From JAZNBI01 sp045586995 (lineage in GTDB: Bacteria; Bacillota; Clostridia; Oscillospirales; CAG-272), in NCBI GenBank assembly GCA_045586995.1, contig JAZNBI010000138.1:1-7570 (forward strand): 7,570 bases of DNA, written 5' to 3'. Positions within the stretch are counted from its first letter, which is position 1. Every line of letters begins with the position of its first letter. Positions 1 to 6,331 of the stretch are shown here, piece by piece. The notes under the pieces are model-generated. The model was given only the letters and a program-made list of their open reading frames with translations, did no database searches and had not been told where the DNA came from. Made by a program: the position numbers and the translations under genes.

Positions 1-842
1 ACCTTTTCGGCAAACACCGGCAAAAAGCTTGCCGCAATTCCCGAATGCACGAGCAGAGTTTCCATAGCATTGCAAACGGACGGACGGGAGCATTTTGCGT
101 TTATTGCTATGTCATGAGCCATATCAAGCTTTGCGCTTTCATCTATAAAAGTGTGGCAATTACCTGCGCCCGTTTCAATGACGGGAATTTTGGAATTTTC
201 CGAAACGTATTTGATAAGGCCTTTTCCGCCGCGGGGGATAAGAACGTCGATATATTGCTTGAGTGTCATCAAATACTGTGTGCTTTCACGGTCGGTGCTC
301 TCGATTATTCCGACTACATCGGGATTTATTTCGCAAGCTGTCAGAGCGCCCTTTATTATCTCCACAAGCAAAAGATTGGTATTTATTGCATCCTTGCCGC
401 CTTTAAGAACGACGGCATTTCCCGATTTGATACACAATGCTGCCGCATCGATAGTAACGTTCGGGCGTGCCTCGTATATTATTGCGACAACTCCGAGCGG
501 TACGCTTGTGCGCGAGATAGTTAAGCCGTTTTGGCACGTCCAGCGTTCGCCTTTTCCTATCGGGTCATCAAGCATTGCAATTTCGTGCAGGGAAGAACAG
601 ATCGAGTCGATGCGAACGTTATTTAATCTCAAACGGTCTATCATAGCATCCGAAAGATCGTTTATTTGCGCTTGCGCTATATCCAAAAGATTAGCTTCGA
701 TTATGCGAGCTTCTTCTTCCTTAAGCATTTGTGCAAGCTTAAGCAAAACCGCATTTTTTTGCTTCGTAGATGCGTGAGCTATTGAGGGAACTGCGGATTT
801 TGCCAAACTGCAGAGGGTTTCTATTTCAATATAACTTTTCAT
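1..842 (-). CDS. proA: Glutamate-5-semialdehyde dehydrogenase (gamma-glutamyl phosphate reductase), C-terminus cut by window edge
   Basis: Cytoplasmic NADPH-dependent enzyme of proline synthesis; it reduces gamma-glutamyl phosphate (made by ProB) to glutamate-5-semialdehyde. The minus-strand frame is open from ATG at 842 to the left edge, giving 280 residues without a stop. ProA proteins are usually about 415 residues, so roughly 135 are missing; this is a window cut, not a visible mutation. Recognisable family blocks are GVVAIIYEARPNVTIDAAAL (about 117-136), SGNAVVLKGGK (140-150), IPRGGKGLI (202-210), IETGAGNCH (222-230) and the active-site block KCSRPSVCNAMETLLV (250-265). By family knowledge Cys257 in SVCNA is the probable catalytic thiol. 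The start is supported by GGAG at 849-852, 6 nt upstream. It follows the flavin-reductase-like gene by 32 nt with no terminator between, so the two are probably co-transcribed. The usual partner proB is not immediately upstream; whether it follows proA cannot be seen. Confidence 0.96.
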   Translation of the reverse strand, partial: MKSYIEIETLCSLAKSAVPSIAHASTKQKNAVLLKLAQMLKEEEARIIEANLLDIAQAQINDLSDAMIDRLRLNNVRIDSICSSLHEIAMLDDPIGKGERWTCQNGLTISRTSVPLGVVAIIYEARPNVTIDAAALCIKSGNAVVLKGGKDAINTNLLLVEIIKGALTACEINPDVVGIIESTDRESTQYLMTLKQYIDVLIPRGGKGLIKYVSENSKIPVIETGAGNCHTFIDESAKLDMAHDIAINAKCSRPSVCNAMETLLVHSGIAASFLPVFAEK

Positions 843-874
843 TTTGATCTCCAAAAGCTTTTAGTTTTTGCTTT

Positions 875-1381
875 TTAATTCTCTTTTTGAAGTAATTTTT
901 CTATTTCGCATATATAAACGCGGTGAAAATCGTCCGACGGATAATTTTTGAGCAATTCGGGGTCGATAAACGCGCTTTTTTTGAGATCGTCAACATAAAG
1001 CTTGCGGCATATCATAACCAGCTTTGCTTCTTCAAAATACGGAGTTCCGCTTTCGTCGGTCGCGAGCGTAAATCCGGTTTCCTTTATCTTGTCAACGTCT
1101 TTGCCGCTTTTTCTTCCGCACAGGGTAAGCTCATTGCGGTATTTTTCATCGTAAAACGTGAGCGAAAGACGATCTGACGCCTCGGTGAATTTGAACGTAT
1201 ATCTTTGAGGGCGTATAAAGCAAACGGCAACCGGTTTGTTCCAAAGAATTCCGCACAGCCCCCAAGAAGCCGTCATCATATTGACCTTGTCCCCATGCTT
1301 TGCCGTGATAAGCGCCCAGTCTTTATTCCAGAGCTTAAAAATATTTTCTGCTTCATAAGGAGATATTTCTTTAAATCCCAT
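875..1381 (-). CDS. Flavin reductase-like / flavoredoxin-type FMN-binding protein
   Basis: A 168-residue cytoplasmic protein resembling the flavin reductase-like (flavoredoxin) fold, which binds FMN and commonly passes electrons from reduced nicotinamides or ferredoxin-type partners; the true substrate is unknown. Family-like features are the block NMMTASWGLCGILWNKP (34-50), which in relatives contacts the flavin, followed by FIRPQRYT (55-62), a mid-protein FYDEKYRNEL segment and a C-terminal HRVYICEIEKLL (153-164) typical of these proteins. There is no signal peptide or membrane segment. I chose the ATG at 1381 because an AGGAGGA ribosome site (1388-1394) lies 6 nt before it. An in-frame ATG at 1399 would add six residues but would place this site inside the coding region. 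The gene is first in a leftward unit with proA and is preceded by a good promoter and a palindrome. Family membership is fairly sure; the specific reaction is not. Confidence 0.85.
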   Translation of the reverse strand: MGFKEISPYEAENIFKLWNKDWALITAKHGDKVNMMTASWGLCGILWNKPVAVCFIRPQRYTFKFTEASDRLSLTFYDEKYRNELTLCGRKSGKDVDKIKETGFTLATDESGTPYFEEAKLVMICRKLYVDDLKKSAFIDPELLKNYPSDDFHRVYICEIEKLLQKEN

Positions 1382-1387
1382 ATATAT

Positions 1388-1394
1388 TCCTCCT
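1388..1394 (-). promoter_or_regulatory. Ribosome binding site deciding the flavin-reductase-like start
   Basis: The minus strand reads AGGAGGA, then 6 nt (ATATAT), then ATG at 1381. This near-perfect Shine-Dalgarno fixes the start at the second in-frame ATG rather than the one at 1399. Confidence 0.85.
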
Positions 1395-1409
1395 ACCATT
1401 TATATAAAT

Positions 1410-1438
1410 ATTTTACCATAAAGTGCTATTTTAGTCAA
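1410..1438 (-). promoter_or_regulatory. Sigma-A-type promoter for the flavin reductase-like gene and proA
   Basis: On the minus strand there is TTGACT (1433-1438, -35), a 17-bp spacer and TAAAAT (1410-1415, -10). Each hexamer has one mismatch to consensus. Transcription would begin near 1402-1404, giving a leader of only about 20 nt before the ATG at 1381, just enough for the ribosome site. It is the only good promoter seen between rny and this gene. Confidence 0.75.
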
Positions 1439-1440
1439 TA

Positions 1441-1467
1441 GAAATGAAAATTTACGATTTTCATTTC
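1441..1467. promoter_or_regulatory. Perfect 11-bp inverted repeat, candidate operator
   Basis: The arm GAAATGAAAAT (1441-1451) and its exact complement ATTTTCATTTC (1457-1467) flank a 5-nt centre, TTACG. The palindrome ends 2 bp upstream of the -35 hexamer of the leftward promoter. That is where an activator, or a repressor overlapping the polymerase footprint, would bind. AT-rich arms with no T-run after them argue against a terminator. No regulator gene lies nearby to name the protein. Confidence 0.5.
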
Positions 1468-1512
1468 AAATATATGCGTACTTTCTTTTTGCTATGCTTA
1501 AAACTAAAAGTC

Positions 1513-1560
1513 AAGGGCTGCTGTCAAAGCACGAAAAGATGTGCTTCGGCAACAGCCCTT
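1513..1560 (-). terminator. Long imperfect hairpin, probable rny transcription end
   Basis: Two 20-nt arms (1513-1532 and 1541-1560) pair around an 8-nt loop. As minus-strand RNA there are 17 Watson-Crick pairs, two G-U pairs and one C-A mismatch. As plus-strand RNA two positions mismatch, so the fold favours leftward transcripts, the direction of rny. The outer part contains the GC-rich block GGGCTG/CAGCCC. The minus strand continues GACTTTTAGTTTT, an interrupted U-run, so termination may be only partial. The fold is clear; the terminator role is inferred. Confidence 0.6.
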
Positions 1561-1592
1561 TTACTCATAATATATATTAAAGCGGGGTAAAG

Positions 1593-1609
1593 AAAGCACC
1601 GCTTGCTTT
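1593..1609 (-). terminator. Short hairpin downstream of rny, weak terminator candidate
   Basis: AAAGCA (1593-1598) and TGCTTT (1604-1609) form a 6-bp stem with a 5-nt loop. On the minus strand the descending arm TGCTTT runs into CTTT. It lies about 57 nt after the rny stop, closer than the long hairpin, but the stem is short and the U-run poor. Confidence 0.3.
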
Positions 1610-1666
1610 GCTCTGATAGCTATATATCATATATATTAATCTCGTTTTGAGATCTGAGTTAAAAAA

Positions 1667-3277
1667 TTATTTAGCGTAATCAACGGCGCGACTTTCGCGT
1701 ATAACATTGATTTTAATTTGTCCGGGGTATTTGACTTCTTCCTGGATCTTCTTTGCCATATCGCGCGCGATAACCTTCATATCGCTGTCATTAACGTCTT
1801 CCGGTTTAACCATGACACGAATTTCTCGTCCTGCCTGAATGGCAAATGCTTTTTCAACGCCTTCAAATGATGTTGCGATTTCTTCAAGTTTTTCAAGGCG
1901 TTTAATGTAGTTTTCTAAATCTTCACGGCGCGCACCCGGTCTTGCGGCTGAAATTGCATCGGCGGCTTGAACAAGGATTGCGATGATGGTTTTGGGTTCG
2001 ACATCATTGTGATGAGATTCGATGGCGTGAATAACATCACGTCCCTCTTTAAATTTCTTTGCGGCATTTACACCGATCTCAACGTGCGAGCCCTCAACGT
2101 CGTGAGGAAATGCTTTTCCGATGTCGTGGAGAAGCCCTGCGCGCTTTGCTACCGTGCTGTCCACTCCAAGCTCATCTGCCATGATTCCGGCAAGGAAAGC
2201 CACTTCAATGGAGTGCTTAAGCACGTTTTGACCGTAGCTCGTTCTGTAACGCAAGCGTCCGAGTAATTTTACAAGCTCGGTATTAATTCCGTGTATGCCA
2301 ACCTCAAATGTTGCTCTTTCGCCCGCTTGCTTAATTGCGGTTTCAACTTCCTTCTTAGCTTTCTCGACCGTTTCTTCAATCTTTGCGGGATGAATTCTTC
2401 CGTCGGATATAAGCTTTTCAAGTGTAAGTCGCGCAATTTCTCTGCGTACCGGGTCGAATCCCGAGAGCGTGATGGCTTCGGGTGTGTCGTCTATAATAAG
2501 CTCGACACCTGTAAGTGTTTCAATCTTCTGAATGTTACGTCCTTCGCGTCCGATTATTCTTCCTTTCATTTCTTCGCTGGGGAGCTCCACGACCGAAATG
2601 GTCGCCTCTGCGACGTGGTCGGCAGCACAGCGCTGAATGGCAAGGGAGAGAAGATTTCTTGCTTTTTGTTCGGACTCTTCTTTAAACTGTTCTTCGAGTT
2701 CGTCGAGTTTTTGCGCAAATTCGTGTTTTGCCTCGGATTCGACCCTTTCAACAAGCTCGCGCTTGGCCTCTTCCGATGTGATGCCCGAAATGTCCTCAAG
2801 CACTTTTAACTGTTTTTTCAGCACGTCGTTTATCATTTCACGCACCGAATCGTTTTCCTTGAGCTTTTTGTCAAGCTGTTCGTTTTTATACTCGAGAGTT
2901 TCTGACTTTTTATCGAGGTTTTCCTCTTTTTGAGTAAGTCTTCTTTCCATTCTCGATATTTCCGACCTGCGCTCTTTAAGCTCGCGCTCGGTTTCATTTC
3001 TTTGACGAATAATTTCTTCTTTCGCTTCGAGCAATGACTCTTTTTTCAATGTGTCTGCGGTTTTGCGGCCTTCTTCGATAATGCGGGTTGCTTCGATTTC
3101 GGCTGAACCTATCTTCTTTTCGGCAACCTTTTTTCTTCGCGCAATACCGATGAATATTCCAATGATCAAAAAGAGAATCGCCGTGATTGCGGCAACGCAA
3201 CCTATCAATATAAACCATTGATTTAACGAAAAGCTATCAAAGCTCGGCAACTCTAAGAATAACATCTCATGTTTCAT
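1667..3277 (-). CDS. rny: Ribonuclease Y (membrane-anchored endoribonuclease)
   Basis: Endoribonuclease that starts decay and processing of many mRNAs in Bacillota, working at the membrane as part of a degradosome-like network. The protein is 536 residues (B. subtilis RNase Y is about 520) with the full family architecture. A single N-terminal membrane helix spans about 21-47 and is followed by basic ARRKK. A long charged coiled coil covers about 50-205. A KH RNA-binding domain spans about 225-290, with GRIIGREGRN (239-248) carrying the GxxG loop. The metal-dependent HD domain follows, with His355 in LKHS, His384-Asp385 in LLHDIGK, SHH (421-423) and AAD (438-440). All expected catalytic residues are present. 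I chose the ATG at 3277 because AAGGAGGT (3283-3290) lies 5 nt upstream; an upstream in-frame ATG at 3328 would add 17 residues and bury that site. It appears monocistronic, with its own promoter and hairpins downstream. The identity is secure. Confidence 0.98.
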   Translation of the reverse strand: MKHEMLFLELPSFDSFSLNQWFILIGCVAAITAILFLIIGIFIGIARRKKVAEKKIGSAEIEATRIIEEGRKTADTLKKESLLEAKEEIIRQRNETERELKERRSEISRMERRLTQKEENLDKKSETLEYKNEQLDKKLKENDSVREMINDVLKKQLKVLEDISGITSEEAKRELVERVESEAKHEFAQKLDELEEQFKEESEQKARNLLSLAIQRCAADHVAEATISVVELPSEEMKGRIIGREGRNIQKIETLTGVELIIDDTPEAITLSGFDPVRREIARLTLEKLISDGRIHPAKIEETVEKAKKEVETAIKQAGERATFEVGIHGINTELVKLLGRLRYRTSYGQNVLKHSIEVAFLAGIMADELGVDSTVAKRAGLLHDIGKAFPHDVEGSHVEIGVNAAKKFKEGRDVIHAIESHHNDVEPKTIIAILVQAADAISAARPGARREDLENYIKRLEKLEEIATSFEGVEKAFAIQAGREIRVMVKPEDVNDSDMKVIARDMAKKIQEEVKYPGQIKINVIRESRAVDYAK

Positions 3278-3282
3278 GATAC

Positions 3283-3290
3283 ACCTCCTT
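3283..3290 (-). promoter_or_regulatory. Ribosome binding site deciding the rny start
   Basis: AAGGAGGT on the minus strand is followed after 5 nt (GTATC) by ATG at 3277. This strong site selects the 536-residue form that begins MKHEML. Confidence 0.85.
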
Positions 3291-3361
3291 TTCTTAAATA
3301 TATAGAATATATCGTCAAATATATACAAATATATAGGTATAACATTTTACGATACATAATT

Positions 3362-3390
3362 ATTCTACACTTTTTTGTTAAGTTTGTCAA
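3362..3390 (-). promoter_or_regulatory. Sigma-A-type promoter for rny
   Basis: The minus strand has TTGACA (3385-3390), a 17-bp spacer and TAGAAT (3362-3367), one mismatch from full consensus. The predicted start near 3355 gives a leader of about 78 nt before the rny ATG. Confidence 0.8.
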
Positions 3391-3541
3391 TAGTTTGATA
3401 CATTTTTTATAGTTATTTCGTTATTGTTTGAAGATTTTTTGAGGCGTTTTTGTCAAATTAGGCATATATTTGTACTTTTTGCTAAAAGATGAGGGATGTA
3501 AACGTCATTTTCGCCTGCAATAATCTTACTTTTCTCTCGTG

Positions 3542-3570
3542 TTGACAAAAGATAAAAACAATGTTATAAT
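3542..3570 (+). promoter_or_regulatory. Perfect-consensus sigma-A promoter of the DUF512-der-obg operon
   Basis: TTGACA (3542-3547), a 17-bp spacer and TATAAT (3565-3570) match the vegetative consensus exactly. Transcription should begin near 3577. The ATG chosen for the first gene (3654) then has a leader of about 77 nt. Such a promoter suggests strong constitutive expression of a gene set linked to ribosome assembly. Confidence 0.88.
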
Positions 3571-3644
3571 TTATAGCAGTATATTGGAATAGTATGCAAA
3601 TTTCAGTATATGCTAATGTGTTTTTTGAGCCGTTAAAGGCGCTT

Positions 3645-3648
3645 GGAG
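3645..3648 (+). promoter_or_regulatory. Ribosome binding site deciding the DUF512 gene start
   Basis: GGAG lies 5 nt before the ATG at 3654. The alternative in-frame ATG at 3594 has only a poor GGAA-like stretch before it, so this site favours the 437-residue form. Confidence 0.65.
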
Positions 3649-3653
3649 ATATT

Positions 3654-4967
3654 ATGGTCATTATCAAAAATGTTGAGCCGAATTCAAAAGCAAACTCGGT
3701 CGGTATTTTGCCCGAGGATGTCCTTGTTTCAATCAACGGAAACGAAATCAACGACGTGCTTGATTACCGCTTCTATTTGGTCGAAAAGAAGGTTACACTT
3801 TTGCTTTGCCGCGGAAATGAAAAGCTTGAAAAGATTATTTTAAAACGTGAATATGATGACATCGGGCTTGAGTTTGCTACTCCGCTTATGGATGAAAAGC
3901 ATTCCTGCCGAAACAAGTGCATTTTTTGTTTTATTGACCAGCTTCCCAAGGGCATGCGCGAAACTCTGTATTTTAAGGATGACGATTCCCGTCTTTCCTT
4001 TTTACACGGCAACTATATAACGCTGACAAATCTGTATGAAAAGGATATTGACAGAATTATAAAAATGCATATCTCTCCTATGAATATTTCGGTTCATACG
4101 ACAAATCCCGTGCTTCGTTGTAAAATGATGAACAATCGCCGAGCGGGAGAGGTGCTTTCATATCTTGATAACTTGGCAGGCGCAGGAATTGAGCTTTGCG
4201 TACAGATCGTGCTGTGCCGAGGCGTAAACGACGGGGATGAGCTGTTGCGTACTATGAAAGATCTGCTCAAATACGTACCGTCGCTCAAAAGCGTTTCGAT
4301 AGTGCCTGCGGGGCTTACCGATTTTAGAGAGGGGCTTTATCCGTTAGAGCCGTATTCGAGCGACGAATGTGCTGAAATAATCGACACGGTACAAGAGTTT
4401 TCGGATATGTGTCTTGAAAAATACGGAACGCGAATTTTCTTTTGCGCCGATGAATTTTATCTTAAAGCAGAGCTTTCTTTGCCAAATGATGAGTATTATG
4501 AGGATTATTCGCAGATCGAAAACGGCGTGGGGCTTTTGACTTCGTTTGAAGCTGCGGTAAAATACGATATAGACGAAAAAAACGCGGATATGACGATGCC
4601 CAAACGGTCGGTTTCGATTGCCACGGGAAGCGCGGCGTATAACAGCATTTTGTCGCTTGCAAGTACCATTGAGGAAAAATTCAAAGGCATAAAAATATCG
4701 GTATATAAAGTATCAAACGATTATTTCGGGAAAAATATTACGGTTGCGGGACTTTTGACGGGAAAAGATATATATGAACAGCTTAAAGAGCGCCCGCTTG
4801 GAGATGAACTGCTCATTTCCTCGTCTTGCTTGCGCGCTCAGGGTGACCTATTTCTTTGCGGCATGTCGATTTCCGAGCTTTCGGAAAAGCTTCGTGTTCC
4901 GATACGCACCTGCAGTCCCGACGGAAGTGACTTCCTTTGTGCCGTTCTTGGCGAAAATATGCAATAA
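3654..4967 (+). CDS. PDZ / radical SAM / DUF512 domain protein, function unknown
   Basis: A 437-residue protein of the DUF512 family. The order is: an N-terminal PDZ-like domain (about 2-65, with EPNSKANSVGILPEDVLVSINGNEI); a radical-SAM-like iron-sulfur segment with Cys85-x3-Cys89-x2-Cys92 in SCRNKCIFCFIDQLPKGMR; the adjoining core (about 93-270); and a C-terminal DUF512 region with ENGVGLLTSFE (289-299) and NDYFGKNITVAGLLTGKDI (355-373). The three cysteines would hold a 4Fe-4S cluster that cleaves S-adenosylmethionine, if it behaves like other radical SAM proteins. The substrate is not known to me. There is no signal peptide or membrane segment, so it is probably cytoplasmic. The 3654 start is preferred on ribosome-site grounds and because the family begins at the PDZ domain; an ATG at 3594 would add 20 unrelated-looking residues. 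It is first in the operon, 18 nt ahead of der. Family assignment is strong; the role is open. Confidence 0.93.
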   Translation: MVIIKNVEPNSKANSVGILPEDVLVSINGNEINDVLDYRFYLVEKKVTLLLCRGNEKLEKIILKREYDDIGLEFATPLMDEKHSCRNKCIFCFIDQLPKGMRETLYFKDDDSRLSFLHGNYITLTNLYEKDIDRIIKMHISPMNISVHTTNPVLRCKMMNNRRAGEVLSYLDNLAGAGIELCVQIVLCRGVNDGDELLRTMKDLLKYVPSLKSVSIVPAGLTDFREGLYPLEPYSSDECAEIIDTVQEFSDMCLEKYGTRIFFCADEFYLKAELSLPNDEYYEDYSQIENGVGLLTSFEAAVKYDIDEKNADMTMPKRSVSIATGSAAYNSILSLASTIEEKFKGIKISVYKVSNDYFGKNITVAGLLTGKDIYEQLKERPLGDELLISSSCLRAQGDLFLCGMSISELSEKLRVPIRTCSPDGSDFLCAVLGENMQ

Positions 4968-4985
4968 AACTTTAGGAGATTATAA

Positions 4986-6311
4986 ATGTCAAAACCAATC
5001 ATGGCGATCGTTGGACGCCCCAACGTCGGTAAAAGTACATTATTTAATAAGCTTATAGGTGAAAAACGCTCGATAATTGACGATACTCCGGGAGTTACCA
5101 GAGATCGTATATACGGCGAAACCGAATGGAACGGCAGACAGATAATAGTTATTGATACGGGCGGAATAGAGCCGACCACCGACAATATGATATTGAAATA
5201 TATGCGCTTGCAGGCGGAGATAGCCATAGAAAGCGCCGACGTTATCGTATTTATGTGCGACGTTAGGACAGGACTTACAGCCGATGACAGAGATATAGCG
5301 GTTATGCTGAAAAAAAGCGGGAAGCCAATTATTCCTTGCATAAACAAATGCGATTCCGTGGGACATCTGCCTATGGAATTTTATGAGTTCTATGAGCTCG
5401 GATTTAGCTGCGACCCTATTGCCGTATCCTCGGTTCACGGAAGCGGAACGGGGGATCTGCTCGACGAGGTGCTTTCGTTTGTTCCCGAAAGCGAAGAAAA
5501 AGAAGTCGAGGACGACGGAATCAAGGTGGCGGTTATCGGCAAGCCAAATGCGGGGAAGTCGTCTACAATCAATCGAATACTCGGAACGGAACGGCTTATC
5601 GTTTCAGATATGCCCGGAACGACGCGCGATGCCATTGATACCCATATAGAAAACGAATACGGTAAGTTTACTTTTATTGATACCGCGGGAATACGCCGTC
5701 AATCGAAAATAAACGATAAAATAGAAAAATACAGCGTTTTGCGCGCGCAAATGGCGGTCGAACGAGCCGATGTGTGCATTATTATGATCGATGCGGTTGA
5801 GGGAATTACCGAGCAGGATGAAAAGATAGCCGGCATAGCTCACGAATCGGGCAAGCCCTCGATAATCGTGGTAAACAAATGGGATTTGATAGAAAAAGAC
5901 AACAGCACCGTTAATGAGTTTACAAAAAAAATCAATATTGCTCTCTCATATATGCCGTATGCGCCGATAATGTTCGTTTCGGCAAAAACGGGTCAGAGAA
6001 TCGACAAGCTGTTTGAACACGTTAAGTATGTCTACAATCAATCGGTAACACGAATTGCTACGGGTATGCTGAACGACGTGCTCGGCGAGGCGATGATGCG
6101 CGTACAGCCGCCTACGGATAAAGGAAGACGGCTTAAAATCTACTATATGACGCAGACGTCGGTTGCGCCGCCTACGTTCGTGCTGTTTTGCAACGACGTG
6201 AGGTTGTTCCATTTTTCGTATCAGAGATATATAGAAAATTGTATACGCGATACCTTTGGCTTTAAGGGTACGCCTATTAAAATGATCATCAAAATGAAGG
6301 GCGAGGAATAA
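4986..6311 (+). CDS. der: Ribosome-assembly GTPase Der (EngA)
   Basis: Essential GTPase with two tandem G domains that acts in maturation of the 50S ribosomal subunit. The 441 residues match the usual length. G domain 1 has GRPNVGKS (10-17), DTGG (57-60) and NKCD (120-123). G domain 2 has GKPNAGKS (185-192), DTAG (232-235), NKWD (297-300) and SAKTG (332-336). A C-terminal KH-like domain (about 355-441) ends in a lysine-rich tail, including FGFKGTPIKMIIK. All nucleotide-binding motifs are intact. The ATG at 4986 has AGGAG 7 nt upstream (4974-4978). It begins 18 nt after the DUF512 stop and ends 20 nt before obg, so the three genes are almost certainly one transcript from the promoter at 3542-3570. 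Confidence 0.98.
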   Translation: MSKPIMAIVGRPNVGKSTLFNKLIGEKRSIIDDTPGVTRDRIYGETEWNGRQIIVIDTGGIEPTTDNMILKYMRLQAEIAIESADVIVFMCDVRTGLTADDRDIAVMLKKSGKPIIPCINKCDSVGHLPMEFYEFYELGFSCDPIAVSSVHGSGTGDLLDEVLSFVPESEEKEVEDDGIKVAVIGKPNAGKSSTINRILGTERLIVSDMPGTTRDAIDTHIENEYGKFTFIDTAGIRRQSKINDKIEKYSVLRAQMAVERADVCIIMIDAVEGITEQDEKIAGIAHESGKPSIIVVNKWDLIEKDNSTVNEFTKKINIALSYMPYAPIMFVSAKTGQRIDKLFEHVKYVYNQSVTRIATGMLNDVLGEAMMRVQPPTDKGRRLKIYYMTQTSVAPPTFVLFCNDVRLFHFSYQRYIENCIRDTFGFKGTPIKMIIKMKGEE

Positions 6312-6331
6312 ACTCTTCGCTTGGAGGTAAA

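Larger units (their letters stand above)
3278..3653. other. AT-rich divergent intergenic region between rny and the DUF512 gene
   Basis: This 376-nt spacer has no convincing gene. It holds the rny ribosome site and an AT-rich leader of about 75 nt, the two outward-facing promoters, and about 150 nt between their -35 boxes (3391-3541) in which I recognise nothing. I see no terminator, riboswitch or tRNA in it. An 11-bp inverted pair, TACAAATATAT at 3324-3334 and its complement at 3464-3474, lies around the rny promoter but is simple AT-rich sequence. Confidence 0.7.

Noticed and set aside
151..777. Plus-strand open frame of about 208 codons opposite proA
   Set aside because: It lies wholly antisense to a well-matched ProA reading frame, has no ribosome site that I can see and shows no recognisable domain.
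1566..1640. Repeated CAT...ATATATTAA stretches around the short hairpin
   Set aside because: They are short, low-complexity AT repeats of a kind common in this spacer; no target-site duplication or mobile element lies between them.
2291..2809. Plus-strand open frame of about 172 codons opposite rny
   Set aside because: Antisense shadow of the KH and coiled-coil coding region of RNase Y; its cysteine- and phenylalanine-rich sequence is what complementing lysine/glutamate-rich codons gives.
3278..3360. Possible riboswitch or structured leader in the rny 5' region
   Set aside because: The segment is simple AT-rich sequence with no GC-paired stems or recognised aptamer motif.
3451..3456. Second minus-strand TTGACA upstream of rny
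   Set aside because: The 16-18 bp positions downstream contain no acceptable -10 hexamer (CTTCAA at 17 bp), so it is not called as a promoter.
3482..3751. Minus-strand open frame of about 89 codons in the divergent spacer
   Set aside because: It runs through the perfect rightward promoter and into the DUF512 gene, and no ribosome site or family match was seen.
4838..5347. Minus-strand open frame of about 169 codons across the DUF512-der junction
   Set aside because: It overlaps two secure genes on the opposite strand, has no family resemblance, and resembles the low-complexity shadow of the first Der G domain.
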